Below are positions 33,455-41,860 of a stretch of DNA of 64,000 nt, one piece after another. The notes below the pieces were generated by a model. It made no database searches and was not told the DNA's origin. It worked only from the letters and a program-made list of their open reading frames with translations. The DNA is from Phenylobacterium conjunctum (lineage in GTDB: Bacteria > Pseudomonadota > Alphaproteobacteria > Caulobacterales > Caulobacteraceae). The stretch spans positions 1 through 64,000 of the forward strand of contig NZ_JBHTLQ010000013.1 in NCBI RefSeq assembly GCF_042679085.1, in the 5' to 3' direction. The first letter of the stretch is position 1. Each line of letters begins with the position of its first letter. Both the position numbers and the translations under genes were made by a program.

Positions 33455-33543
33455 AACCTCTGTCATGACCTCGAATTAAGCTGTCTGGGCGGGCGACAGC
33501 GGATACCCCTGACCCAAGGTTGTTCAGAACAGGGGAGAGACGC

Positions 33544-34374
33544 ATGCGTCTTCCAGTCGCCATCGCCGCCTGCGCCGTCGTCATGAGCGCCGCTGGCGCC
33601 GCCAACGCCGCCTCGGTGGAAATCAAGGACGCGGTCGCCCGGGTCGTCGTCATCCCCGAGGACCGCGCGGACGTGAAGGTGGAAATCCTGACCACCCACC
33701 CCGACCTGCCGCTGCAGGTGCGCAGCGCCGGGGGCAAATGGATCATCGACGGCAATCTCAACCGCCGCATCCGCGACTGCAACGCCACCATGGGCCGGAC
33801 TTCGGTGCGGGTCGCGAACCTGGGCGAGGTCGCCTACGACGCCATGCCCCAGGTGGTGGTCCGCACGCCCCGCGATGTCCGGCTCACCGCCGGCGGTGCG
33901 GTGTTCGGCTCGGTGGGCAAGTCCGCCAGCCTGGACTTCGCCAACGCCGGCTGCGGCGACTGGACCCTTGCTAATGTGACCGGCAAGCTCAGCGTCAGCG
34001 AGGCGGGCTCCGGCGACGTCAACACAGGCGCGGCGGGCGAGGCCGTCATCCAGATCGCCGGCTCCGGCGATGTGCGCACCCAGGCCGTCTCCGGCGCCCT
34101 GGAAGTCTCCGTGGCCGGCTCGGGCGATGTCGGGGTGGCCTCGGTGTCCGGCCCGGCCAAGGTCCGCGTGGCGGGCTCAGGCGACGTGCGCATCGCCGCC
34201 GGGCGCGCCCAGAGGATGGACGTCACTGTCGCCGGCTCGGGCGATGTGCGCATGGACGGGGAGGTCGGCGACCTCGACGCGCGGATTGTCGGCTCCGGCG
34301 ACGTGCGCGTGCGAAAGGTCACGGGCGCGGTGAAGAAGTCGGTCATGGGCTCCGGTGGCGTCACCATCGGCTGA
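33544..34374 (+). CDS. DUF2807 (GIN-domain) secreted protein with GSGDV repeats
   Basis: A 276-aa protein with a signal peptide (1-22, ANA-A). The C-terminal half carries seven copies of a roughly 20-residue unit built on (V/I)AGSGDV, the last degenerate as VMGSGGV, expected to form successive turns of a beta-helix. This fits the DUF2807/putative auto-transporter adhesin head GIN family, whose role is not settled. One Cys pair (DCNA, GCGDW) lies before the repeats. The ATG at 33544 has GGGGAGAGACGC upstream. It follows the deaminase gene by 89 nt and may be transcribed separately. Confidence 0.82.
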   Translation: MRLPVAIAACAVVMSAAGAANAASVEIKDAVARVVVIPEDRADVKVEILTTHPDLPLQVRSAGGKWIIDGNLNRRIRDCNATMGRTSVRVANLGEVAYDAMPQVVVRTPRDVRLTAGGAVFGSVGKSASLDFANAGCGDWTLANVTGKLSVSEAGSGDVNTGAAGEAVIQIAGSGDVRTQAVSGALEVSVAGSGDVGVASVSGPAKVRVAGSGDVRIAAGRAQRMDVTVAGSGDVRMDGEVGDLDARIVGSGDVRVRKVTGAVKKSVMGSGGVTIG

Positions 34375-34700
34375 CCGGGCAGGGGGCTTCGCTTGCGCGT
34401 CGCGAAGCTTCGGCTCGCCCTTGACGGGACCGAGTCGCCCACGTATAGACCCGCCTCCTGTTGGACTGGCTGTGCGGCTCCAAAGCGATTTGGAAACGCA
34501 GACGCGGTTCGCGGAACGACCTGAGACAGTGCTAAACAGCGTTTCGGGAAGGGGGCCCTCGCGGAAAGGTTTCGCGCGGGCCTATGTCGTTTGAGCGGAC
34601 TTACGCGTACGAGCGCCCCGCAAGGGGAGTTCGGGTTGGTCTTTGAAATGGTCAAGTCACGCGGACGGACCGTCGTCTGTAGGGGAAATTGAAGAGCGAT
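34375..34700 (+). promoter_or_regulatory. S10 operon upstream region with long leader
   Basis: A gene-free 326-nt gap. The promoter at 34421-34449 gives a leader of about 245 nt. A CTTCGC/GCGAAG hairpin lies before the promoter. The leader contains short inverted repeats around 34500-34585, but I cannot match it to the known E. coli S10 (L4-binding) leader. Confidence 0.45.
34421..34449 (+). promoter_or_regulatory. Candidate promoter of the S10 operon
   Basis: TTGACG (34421-34426), 17 nt and TATAGA (34444-34449): a near-consensus housekeeping promoter. Confidence 0.7.
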
Positions 34701-35009
34701 ATGGATCGTCAGAACATCCGCATCCGGCTCAAGGCCTTCGATCACCGCGTGCTGGACCATTCCACACGCGAGATCGTCAATACGGCCAAGCGCACCGGCG
34801 CGACCGTGCGGGGGCCCATCCCCCTGCCGACGCAGATCGAAAAGTTCACCGTCAACCGCTCGCCGCACATCGACAAGAAGTCGCGCGAGCAGTTCGAAAT
34901 CCGCACGCACAAGCGCGTGCTCGATATCGTCGACCCCACCCCGCAGACTGTGGACGCGCTGATGAAGCTCGACCTGTCCGCCGGCGTGGACGTCGAGATC
35001 AAGCTCTAA
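34701..35009 (+). CDS. rpsJ: 30S ribosomal protein S10
   Basis: A 102-aa protein of the 30S head that also binds NusG/NusB in antitermination complexes. The conserved opening MDRQNIRIRLKAFDHRVLD and the tRNA-site loop TVRGPIPLPT are present. The ATG at 34701 is chosen over an in-frame TTG four codons upstream because it gives the family's usual start. It is the first gene of the S10 operon, 13 nt before rplC. Confidence 0.97.
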   Translation: MDRQNIRIRLKAFDHRVLDHSTREIVNTAKRTGATVRGPIPLPTQIEKFTVNRSPHIDKKSREQFEIRTHKRVLDIVDPTPQTVDALMKLDLSAGVDVEIKL

Positions 35010-35022
35010 GGGGACCCTGCCG

Positions 35023-35781
35023 ATGCGTACCGGCGTGATCGCCAAGAAGCTGGGCATGGCGCGCTTCTTTGATGAAGCGGGATCCCATGTCCCTGTGACC
35101 GTCCTCAGCCTCGAAGGCTGCCAGGTGACGGGTCAGCGCACCTCTGAGAAGGATGGCTATGTGGCCCTCCAGCTCGGCGCGGGCGCCAAGAAGGCCAAGA
35201 ACACGAACAAAGCCCTGCGTGGCCAGTTCGCCAAGGCCGAAGTCGAACCCAAGCGTGAAGTCGCGGAATTCCGCGTCTCCGCCGACAACCTGATCGAGGT
35301 CGGCGCGGAACTCACCGCAGACCACTTCGTCGAAGGTCAGAAGGTCGATGTGACCGGCGTGACCGTCGGTAAGGGTTTCGCCGGTTCCATGAAGCGTTGG
35401 AACTTCGGCGGCATGCGCGCCACCCACGGCGTTTCCGTCTCGCACCGTGCTCACGGTTCGACCGGTAACCGCCAGGATCCGGGCCGCACCTTCCCGGGCA
35501 AGAAGATGGCTGGTCACCTCGGCCAGGAAACCGTCACCACCCTGAACCTGACCGTGTGGCGCATCGACGCCGAGCGCGGCCTGATCATGGTCAAGGGCGC
35601 CGTCCCCGGTCACGAAGGCTCCTTCGTGAAGATCCGCGACGCCGTGAAGGTCGCCCTGCCGGCCGAGGCCCCCAAGCCCGGCGCGTTCCGTAAGCCCGGC
35701 CAGGTCGCCGTCGCCGCTGAAGCCGCGCCCGCCGCGGAAGAAGCCCCGGCCGAGGCCCCCCAAGCTGAGGGCCAAGAATAA
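35023..35781 (+). CDS. rplC: 50S ribosomal protein L3 with acidic C-terminal tail
   Basis: A 252-aa early assembly protein near the peptidyl-transferase centre. The conserved core reaches about residue 212, including TGVTVGKGFAGSMKRWNFGG and HRAHGSTGNRQDPGRTFPGKKMAGH (Gln in GNRQDPG is the site methylated by PrmB in E. coli). A further 35-40 residues rich in Ala, Pro and Glu follow, so it exceeds the roughly 209 aa of E. coli L3; such tails are known in alphaproteobacteria. rplD starts directly after the stop. Confidence 0.97.
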   Translation: MRTGVIAKKLGMARFFDEAGSHVPVTVLSLEGCQVTGQRTSEKDGYVALQLGAGAKKAKNTNKALRGQFAKAEVEPKREVAEFRVSADNLIEVGAELTADHFVEGQKVDVTGVTVGKGFAGSMKRWNFGGMRATHGVSVSHRAHGSTGNRQDPGRTFPGKKMAGHLGQETVTTLNLTVWRIDAERGLIMVKGAVPGHEGSFVKIRDAVKVALPAEAPKPGAFRKPGQVAVAAEAAPAAEEAPAEAPQAEGQE

Positions 35782-36420
35782 ATGAAACTCGACGTCATCA
35801 AGCTCGACGGCGGGAAGGGCGGTTCGATCGAACTGTCTGACGCCATCTTCGGCATCGAAGAGATCCGCGGGGACATCCTCCAGCGCATGGTCACCTGGCA
35901 ACTCGCCAAGCGCCGCGCCGGCACCCACAAGATCCAAGTCCGTAACGAGGTCTCTCGCACGGGCAAGAAGATGTACAAGCAGAAGGGCACCGGCGGCGCT
36001 CGTCACGGCTCGCGCCGTGCGGCCCAGTTCGTCGGCGGCGCCAAGGCCCACGGTCCCGTGGTCCGCAGCCATGCCTTCGACCTGCCCAAGAAGTTCCGCG
36101 CCCTGGCCCTGCGCCATGCGCTGTCTTCCAAGGCCAAGTCCGGCTCGCTCGTGGTCGTGGACAGCGTCTCGATCAACGATCCCAAGACCGGCGCCCTGCG
36201 CGCCCAACTGGGCAAGATCGGCCTGACCAACGCCCTGGTGATCGCGGGTCCGGAAGTGGACGCCAACTTCAAGCTCGCCGCCCGCAACATTCCGAACGTG
36301 GACGTGCTGCCGAACGCTGGCCTGAACGTCTATGACGTGCTGCGTCGCCAGACCCTGGTCCTGACCAAGGACGCGGTCGATGCGATCAACGCCCGCTTCG
36401 CTGAGAAGGAGGCCGCGTGA
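35782..36420 (+). CDS. rplD: 50S ribosomal protein L4
   Basis: A 212-aa protein whose loop (KMYKQKGTGGARHGSRRAAQFVGG) extends into the peptide exit tunnel; changes there cause macrolide resistance and none is evident. In E. coli L4 represses the S10 operon. The TGA overlaps the ATG of rplW by one base, indicating translational coupling. Confidence 0.97.
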   Translation: MKLDVIKLDGGKGGSIELSDAIFGIEEIRGDILQRMVTWQLAKRRAGTHKIQVRNEVSRTGKKMYKQKGTGGARHGSRRAAQFVGGAKAHGPVVRSHAFDLPKKFRALALRHALSSKAKSGSLVVVDSVSINDPKTGALRAQLGKIGLTNALVIAGPEVDANFKLAARNIPNVDVLPNAGLNVYDVLRRQTLVLTKDAVDAINARFAEKEAA

Positions 36421-36719
36421 TGGCTAACCCCACCGCCCGCCACTACGACGCGATCCTGTCGCCGGTGATCACGGAAAAGGCCACCCTGCTCTCGGAGCAG
36501 AACAAGGTCGTGTTCCGCGTCGCCCACGATGCGACCAAGGACGAAATCGCCGCCGCTGTCGAAGCGCTGTTCAAGGTCTCGGTCACCAAGGTCAACACCC
36601 TGGTGGTCAAGGGCAAGACCAAGCGCTTCCGCGGCCGCCCGGGCCGTCGCTCGGACGTCAAGAAAGCCGTCGTGACCCTGGCCGAAGGCCAGTCGATCGA
36701 CATCACCACGGGGCTCTGA
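36420..36719 (+). CDS. rplW: 50S ribosomal protein L23
   Basis: A 99-aa protein at the tunnel exit that docks trigger factor and SRP. The signature SPVITEKATLLSEQNKVVFRV and the RRSDVKKAVVTLAEG end are present. The ATG at 36420 overlaps the rplD stop; an in-frame GTG one codon earlier exists. rplB follows after 4 nt. Confidence 0.97.
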   Translation: MANPTARHYDAILSPVITEKATLLSEQNKVVFRVAHDATKDEIAAAVEALFKVSVTKVNTLVVKGKTKRFRGRPGRRSDVKKAVVTLAEGQSIDITTGL

Positions 36720-36723
36720 ACCG

Positions 36724-37560
36724 ATGGCTCTGAAGCAATACAAGCCGACTTCGCCGTCCCGTCGCGGGCTGGTGCTGGTCGACCGGTCCGAGCTCCACAA
36801 GGGCCGTCCGGAAAAGTCGCTGGTCGAAGGTCTGACCAAGAGCGGCGGTCGTGGCGGCGGTGGCCGTATCGCGGTCCGCTTCCGGGGCGGCGGCGCGAAG
36901 CGTCTGTACCGCATCGTCGACTTCAAGCGTCGCAAGTGGGACGTGCCGGCGACCGTCGAGCGTCTCGAGTATGACCCGAACCGCACCGCGTTCATCGCGC
37001 TGATCAAGTACGCCGACGGCGAGCTGGCCTATATCCTGGCCCCGCAACGCCTGAAGGCCGGTGATACCGTCATCGCCTCCGAAAAGGCCGACGTGAAGCC
37101 GGGCAACGCCATGCCGCTGCGTGGCATGCCGATCGGTACGATCATCCACAACGTCGAGCTGAAGCCCCTGAAGGGCGGTCAGATCGCCCGTTCGGCCGGC
37201 GCCTACGCCCAGCTGGTCGGCCGTGACGCCGGCTACGCCCAGATCCGCCTGAACTCGGGCGAACTGCGCATGGTGCAGGACAGCTGCATGGCCACGGTCG
37301 GCGCTGTGTCGAACCAGGACCACATGAACGAGTCGCTGGCCAAGGCCGGTCGCGCCCGCCACAAGGGCCGCCGTCCGCACGTCCGCGGTGTCGCCATGAA
37401 CCCGATCGATCACCCGCACGGCGGTGGTGAAGGCCGCACCTCGGGCGGCCGGAATCCGGTCACCCCGTGGGGCAAGCCGACGAAGGGTCGCAAGACCCGC
37501 ACTAACAAGGCGACGGATAAGTTCATCATCCGCTCGCGTCACGCTCGGAAGGCTCGCTAA
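36724..37560 (+). CDS. rplB: 50S ribosomal protein L2
   Basis: A 278-aa protein required for subunit joining and the peptidyl-transferase centre. The motif MNPIDHPHGGGEGRT with the key His is intact near the C-terminus, as is GRIAVRFRGGGAKRLYR. Full length. rpsS begins 3 nt later. Confidence 0.98.
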   Translation: MALKQYKPTSPSRRGLVLVDRSELHKGRPEKSLVEGLTKSGGRGGGGRIAVRFRGGGAKRLYRIVDFKRRKWDVPATVERLEYDPNRTAFIALIKYADGELAYILAPQRLKAGDTVIASEKADVKPGNAMPLRGMPIGTIIHNVELKPLKGGQIARSAGAYAQLVGRDAGYAQIRLNSGELRMVQDSCMATVGAVSNQDHMNESLAKAGRARHKGRRPHVRGVAMNPIDHPHGGGEGRTSGGRNPVTPWGKPTKGRKTRTNKATDKFIIRSRHARKAR

Positions 37561-37563
37561 GCT

Positions 37564-37842
37564 ATGACCCGTTCCGTCTGGAAAGGTCCGTTCGTCGACG
37601 GATACCTCCTCAAGAAGGCCGAGACTGCTCAGTCTTCCGGCCGCAAGGACGTGATCAAGACCTGGTCGCGCCGCTCCACCATCATGCCGCAATTTGTCGG
37701 CCTGACCTTCGGCGTCCATAACGGCCAAAAGCACGTTCCCGTGCTCGTGTCCGAAGACATGGTCGGCATGAAGTTCGGCGAATTCGCTCCGACCCGGTAC
37801 TTCCCGGGTCACGCGGCCGACAAGAAGGCCAAGAGGAAGTAG
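37564..37842 (+). CDS. rpsS: 30S ribosomal protein S19
   Basis: A 92-aa 30S head protein that bridges to L5. MTRSVWKGPFVDGYLLKKAE and the C-terminal FGEFAPTRYFPGHAADKKAKRK match the family. One base separates it from rplV. Confidence 0.98.
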   Translation: MTRSVWKGPFVDGYLLKKAETAQSSGRKDVIKTWSRRSTIMPQFVGLTFGVHNGQKHVPVLVSEDMVGMKFGEFAPTRYFPGHAADKKAKRK

Positions 37843-37843
37843 C

Positions 37844-38224
37844 ATGGCCAAGCAAGCTAAAGCCCGTCGCCTGAGCGGCGTGGAAGCGATGGCCAAGGTG
37901 ACCTCGCTCCGCATCAGCCCGCGCAAGCTCAACCTGGTGGCCCAGTCGATCCGCGGCCTCAAGGTTCAGCGCGCGCTGAACGAGCTGGAGTTCAGCCACA
38001 AGCGCATCGCCCGCGATGTGCGTAAGGCGCTCTACTCGGCCATCTCGAACGCCGAAAACAACCACAACCTCGACATCGACTCCCTGGTCGTGTCCGAGGC
38101 CTTTGTGGGCAAGAACCTGGTGATGAAGCGTTTCTCGGCCCGCGCCCGCGGCCGCGCCTCGCGCATCGAAAAGCCGTTTAGCGAACTCACCATCGTGGTT
38201 CGCGAGCTGGGTGAGGCCGCCTGA
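37844..38224 (+). CDS. rplV: 50S ribosomal protein L22
   Basis: A 126-aa protein whose beta-hairpin (VGKNLVMKRFSARARGRASRI) lines the exit tunnel beside L4. It is a little longer than E. coli L22 at the N-terminus. Its TGA overlaps the rpsC ATG by one base. Confidence 0.97.
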   Translation: MAKQAKARRLSGVEAMAKVTSLRISPRKLNLVAQSIRGLKVQRALNELEFSHKRIARDVRKALYSAISNAENNHNLDIDSLVVSEAFVGKNLVMKRFSARARGRASRIEKPFSELTIVVRELGEAA

Positions 38225-38982
38225 TGGGTCAGAAAGTCAATCCGATCGGTCTGCGCCTCGGCGTCAACCGCACCTGGGACAGCCGTTGGTTCGCCGACGG
38301 CAACGAGTACGGCAAGCTGCTGCACGAAGACATCAAGGTCCGCCGGGAGCTGAAGAAGCGCCTGGGTCAGGCCGGTGTGTCGCGCATCATCATCGAGCGT
38401 CCGCACAAGAAGTGCCGCATCACCATCTATGCCGCGCGCCCTGGCGTGATCATCGGCAAGAAGGGCGCGGACATTGACAAGCTGCGCAAGGAACTCGGCG
38501 CCCTGACGGACGGCGAGATCCACCTGAACATCGTCGAAGTGCGCAAGCCCGAGACCGACGCCCAGCTGGTGGCCGAGAACATCGCCCAGCAGCTCGAGCG
38601 CCGCGTGGCTTTCCGTCGTGCGATGAAGCGTTCGATGCAGTCCGCCATGCGCCTCGGCGCCAAGGGCGTCCGCATCAACGTCTCGGGCCGTCTCGGCGGC
38701 GCTGAAATCGCCCGCATGGAGTGGTATCGCGAAGGCCGCGTGCCGCTGCACACCCTGCGCGCCGACATCGACTACGGCTTCGCGGAAGCGAAGACCACCT
38801 ACGGCATCATCGGCGTGAAGACCTGGATCTTCAAGGGCGAGGTGCTGGAGCACGATCCGATGGCTCAGGACAAGCGCCTGGCCACCGAGTCCGGTCCGGC
38901 CGGCGAGGGTGGTGGCCGCGAACGGGGCGATCGTCCCGACCGTGGTCCGCGCCGCGATCGTCGCGAACAAGCCGGCGCGTGA
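38224..38982 (+). CDS. rpsC: 30S ribosomal protein S3
   Basis: A 252-aa mRNA-entry-channel protein with helicase function. The KH domain (ITIYAARPGVIIGKKGADIDKL) and the C-terminal S3 domain (MRLGAKGVRINVSGRLGGAEIAR) are intact. The last 30 residues are a Gly/Arg/Asp-rich tail (GGGRERGDRPDRGPRRDRRE) beyond the folded core, probably disordered. rplP starts 9 nt downstream. Confidence 0.97.
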   Translation: MGQKVNPIGLRLGVNRTWDSRWFADGNEYGKLLHEDIKVRRELKKRLGQAGVSRIIIERPHKKCRITIYAARPGVIIGKKGADIDKLRKELGALTDGEIHLNIVEVRKPETDAQLVAENIAQQLERRVAFRRAMKRSMQSAMRLGAKGVRINVSGRLGGAEIARMEWYREGRVPLHTLRADIDYGFAEAKTTYGIIGVKTWIFKGEVLEHDPMAQDKRLATESGPAGEGGGRERGDRPDRGPRRDRREQAGA

Positions 38983-38991
38983 GGTTGAGCC

Positions 38992-39420
38992 ATGCTTTCG
39001 CCTAAGAAAACCAAGTACCGCAAGCAGTTCAAGGGCAAGATCCACGGGGTCGCCAAGGGCGGCTTCACCCTCAACTTCGGGTCCTACGGCCTGAAGTCGG
39101 TGGAACCGGAACGGATCACAGCGCGCCAGATCGAAGCCGCTCGTCGGGCCATCACCCGTCAGATGAAGCGTCAAGGTCGCGTGTGGATCCGGATCTTCCC
39201 GGACGTTCCCGTCACCGACAAGCCCGCCGAAGTCCGGATGGGTAAGGGTAAGGGGTCCGTCGAGTACTGGGCCGCCCGGGTTCACCCCGGCCGGATCATG
39301 TTCGAAATCGACGGCGTGCCGGACGATGTGGCCCGTGAAGCCCTGCGCCTCGGCGCGGCCAAGCTTCCGGTGAAGACCCGCATCGTCACCCGCATCGACG
39401 CCGCCGTGGAGCACGCGTGA
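38992..39420 (+). CDS. rplP: 50S ribosomal protein L16
   Basis: A 142-aa protein at the A site and central protuberance. The family motif around RGFTLNFG-like KGGFTLNFGSYGLK, VWIRIFPDVPVT and RMGKGKGSVEYWAARV is present. Its stop overlaps the rpmC ATG by one base. Confidence 0.97.
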   Translation: MLSPKKTKYRKQFKGKIHGVAKGGFTLNFGSYGLKSVEPERITARQIEAARRAITRQMKRQGRVWIRIFPDVPVTDKPAEVRMGKGKGSVEYWAARVHPGRIMFEIDGVPDDVAREALRLGAAKLPVKTRIVTRIDAAVEHA

Positions 39421-39614
39421 TGAAGATTGACGAAATCCGGGGCATGACGCCCGACCAGCTCGCCGAAACCCTGCTGAACCTGAAGAAGGAGCAGTTCAAC
39501 CTGCGCTTCCAGGCGGCGACGGGCCAGGTCGAGAAGACCCATCGTGCGAGCGAAGTTCGTAAAGACATCGCCCGCATAAAGACCGTCCTGCGCGCCAAGC
39601 AGGCCGCGGCCTAA
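39420..39614 (+). CDS. rpmC: 50S ribosomal protein L29
   Basis: A 64-aa helical hairpin protein at the tunnel exit. MKIDEIRGMTPDQLAETLLN and FNLRFQAATGQVEKTHRASE are characteristic. The ATG at 39420 is coupled to the rplP stop. rpsQ follows after 12 nt with AAGGAGAGG in the gap. Confidence 0.96.
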   Translation: MKIDEIRGMTPDQLAETLLNLKKEQFNLRFQAATGQVEKTHRASEVRKDIARIKTVLRAKQAAA

Positions 39615-39626
39615 GGAGAGGGACGA

Positions 39627-39878
39627 ATGCCGAAACGAATTCTCGAAGGCGTGGTCGTCTCCGATAAGGGCGACAAGACCATCGTCGTGAAGGTCGAACG
39701 GACCTTCCTGCACCCGGTGCTGAAGAAGACCGTCCGTCGGTCGAAGAAGTACCACGCGCACGACGAAGCCAACGTCTACAAGACCGGCGAAATCGCTCGC
39801 ATCATCGAGTGCGCGCCGAAGTCGAAAACCAAGACCTGGGAAGCTCTGCCGAAGGCGGACGCTGGCCAGGGCGCGTAA
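39627..39878 (+). CDS. rpsQ: 30S ribosomal protein S17
   Basis: An 83-aa OB-fold protein binding the 5' domain of 16S rRNA. MPKRILEGVVVSDKGDKTIVVKVER is the typical opening. It is the last gene of the S10 unit; rplN starts 14 nt later, so the S10 and spc units appear to be one transcript here. Confidence 0.97.
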   Translation: MPKRILEGVVVSDKGDKTIVVKVERTFLHPVLKKTVRRSKKYHAHDEANVYKTGEIARIIECAPKSKTKTWEALPKADAGQGA

Positions 39879-39892
39879 GGAAGGTCTGATCC

Positions 39893-40261
39893 ATGATTCA
39901 GATGCAGACTAACCTCGAGGTCGCCGACAACTCTGGCGCCCGTCGTGTGATGTGCATCAAGGTGCTCGGCGGCGCTGGCCGTCGTTACGCCAGCGTGGGC
40001 GACAAGATTGTCGTCTCCGTGAAGGAAGCCATTCCGCGCGGCCGCGTGAAGAAGGGTGACGTGCTGCAGGCGATCGTCGTGCGCACCAGCCAGGGCATCA
40101 AGCGCAAGGATGGCTCGGTCATCCGCTTCGACAAGAACGCCGCCGTCATCGTCAACAAGCAATCCGAGCCGATCGGCACGCGGATCTTTGGCCCGGTTCC
40201 CCGCGAACTGCGCGCCAAGAACCACATGAAGATCATTTCGCTCGCCCCCGAGGTGCTGTGA
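39893..40261 (+). CDS. rplN: 50S ribosomal protein L14
   Basis: A 122-aa subunit-interface protein; full length. MIQMQTNLEVADNSGARRVMCIKVLGG matches the family almost word for word. RsfS binds this protein in dormancy. Its TGA overlaps the rplX ATG by one base. Confidence 0.98.
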   Translation: MIQMQTNLEVADNSGARRVMCIKVLGGAGRRYASVGDKIVVSVKEAIPRGRVKKGDVLQAIVVRTSQGIKRKDGSVIRFDKNAAVIVNKQSEPIGTRIFGPVPRELRAKNHMKIISLAPEVL

Positions 40262-40575
40262 TGGCCGCGAAGATCAAGAAGGGGGACCGCGTTGTGGTCC
40301 TCACCGGCAAGGACAAGGGCCGTCAAGGCAACGTCCTGAAGGTGCTGCCGAAGGAAGACCGCGTCGTGGTCGAGGGCCTGAACATGGTTCAGCGCCACAC
40401 CCGCCCGACCCAGTCCGACCCGCAAGGCGGCATCAAGAACAAGGAAGCGGCGCTGCACATTTCGAACGTGGCGATCGTGGACTCCAAGGGGAAGCCGACC
40501 CGCGTCGGGTTCCGCGTCGATGGTGACAAGAAGGTGCGTGTCGCCAAGACGACCGGCGAGGTGATCAATGGCTGA
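40261..40575 (+). CDS. rplX: 50S ribosomal protein L24
   Basis: A 104-aa assembly-initiator protein. The KOW motif (KKGDRVVVLTGKDKGRQGNVLKVLP) is at the N-terminus. The ATG at 40261 is coupled to rplN. Its end overlaps rplE by 8 nt. Confidence 0.97.
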   Translation: MAAKIKKGDRVVVLTGKDKGRQGNVLKVLPKEDRVVVEGLNMVQRHTRPTQSDPQGGIKNKEAALHISNVAIVDSKGKPTRVGFRVDGDKKVRVAKTTGEVING

Positions 40576-41128
40576 GCAAGCTTACGAGCCGCGGCTGAAG
40601 ACCGAATATCGCCAGCGCATCCGCGCGGCGATGAAGGAACAGTTCGCGTACACGAACGAAATGCAGATCCCCAAGCTGGACAAGATCGTCCTGAACATGG
40701 GGATCGGTGAAGCGGTCAACGATTCCAAGAAGGTCCAGGCGGCCATCGCGGATCTGACGGCCATCGCCGGCCAGAAGCCGGTCGCCACCCGCGCCCGCAA
40801 TTCCATCGCCGGCTTCAAGCTGCGCGAAGGCATGGTGATCGGCGCGAAGGTGACCCTTCGCAAGGACCGCATGTACGAATTCCTGGACCGTCTGATCACC
40901 ATCGCTCTGCCGCGGGTGAAGGACTTCCGGGGCCTGAAGCCCACCTCGTTCGACGGCCGTGGCAACTACGCCATGGGTCTCAAGGAACACATCGTGTTCC
41001 CCGAGATCAACTACGACCAGATCGATCAGATGTGGGGCATGGACATCATCGTCGCCACGACTGCGAAGACCGATGACGAAGCGCGTGCGCTTCTCAAGGA
41101 ATTCCAGTTCCCGTTCGTTCAAGCTTAA
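40568..41128 (+). CDS. rplE: 50S ribosomal protein L5
   Basis: A 186-aa 5S rRNA-binding protein. IPKLDKIVLNMGIGEAVNDSK and RVKDFRGLKPTSFDGRGNY-type motifs are intact. It overlaps rplX by 8 nt. Confidence 0.98.
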   Translation: MAEQAYEPRLKTEYRQRIRAAMKEQFAYTNEMQIPKLDKIVLNMGIGEAVNDSKKVQAAIADLTAIAGQKPVATRARNSIAGFKLREGMVIGAKVTLRKDRMYEFLDRLITIALPRVKDFRGLKPTSFDGRGNYAMGLKEHIVFPEINYDQIDQMWGMDIIVATTAKTDDEARALLKEFQFPFVQA

Positions 41129-41148
41129 GCGGCGGGAAGGAAAGCAAA

Positions 41149-41454
41149 ATGGCCAAGAAAAGCGCCGTCAACCGCAACGAGATGGTCAAGGCCCTCGTCA
41201 AGCAATACGCCTCGAAGCGCGATGCGCTGAAGGCGATCGCCAATGACCAGAGCCTGCCGCTCGAGGAACGCTTCGAAGCCCGCCTGAAGCTCGCCGAGCT
41301 GCCGCGGAATTCGTCCAAGACCCGCATCCGTAACCGATGCGAAGTCACGGGGCGTCCGCGCGCCTATTATCGGAAGCTGAAGATGAGCCGGATCTCTCTG
41401 CGCGAACTGGGTTCGCACGGTCAGATCCCCGGCCTGGTCAAGTCGAGCTGGTAG
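41149..41454 (+). CDS. rpsN: 30S ribosomal protein S14 (zinc-free form)
   Basis: A 101-aa S14 of the long, zinc-independent type: the region that holds four Cys in the short form has only one (RNRCEVTGRPRAYYRK). This is normal in alphaproteobacteria and means no zinc-responsive paralogue is needed here. Confidence 0.97.
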   Translation: MAKKSAVNRNEMVKALVKQYASKRDALKAIANDQSLPLEERFEARLKLAELPRNSSKTRIRNRCEVTGRPRAYYRKLKMSRISLRELGSHGQIPGLVKSSW

Positions 41455-41463
41455 GAGGGGCCC

Positions 41464-41859
41464 ATGGTGAACGACCCCGTTGGCGATATGATCGCCCGCA
41501 TCAAGAACGCCGCCACCCGCGGCCGTTCTAAGGTTTCGACCCCCGCTTCGAAGATGCGCGCGCGCGTCCTCGATGTGCTGGCCGAGGAAGGCTACATCCG
41601 CGGCTATGCCCTGGTGCAGAAGCCGGGCGCCTTCCCCGAGTTCGAGATCGAGCTGAAGTACTTTGACGGCCAGCCCGTCATCGTTGAGATCAGCCGCGTC
41701 TCCAAGCCGGGCCGTCGCGTCTATTCGTCGATCAAGGACCTGAAGCCGGTGAAGAACGGCCTGGGGATCTCGATCCTGTCGACGCCCAAGGGCGTTATGT
41801 CGGACGCCGCCGCTCGCGAAGCGAACGTCGGCGGCGAAGTTCTCTGCCGGGTCTACTAA
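41464..41859 (+). CDS. rpsH: 30S ribosomal protein S8
   Basis: A 131-aa primary 16S-binding protein. NDPVGDMIARIKNAATRGRSKV and the C-terminal GGEVLCRVY are typical. In E. coli S8 represses the spc operon by binding near rplE. The start codon is ATG with GGAGG upstream, and rplF starts after one base. Confidence 0.97.
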   Translation: MVNDPVGDMIARIKNAATRGRSKVSTPASKMRARVLDVLAEEGYIRGYALVQKPGAFPEFEIELKYFDGQPVIVEISRVSKPGRRVYSSIKDLKPVKNGLGISILSTPKGVMSDAAAREANVGGEVLCRVY

Positions 41860-41860
41860 G

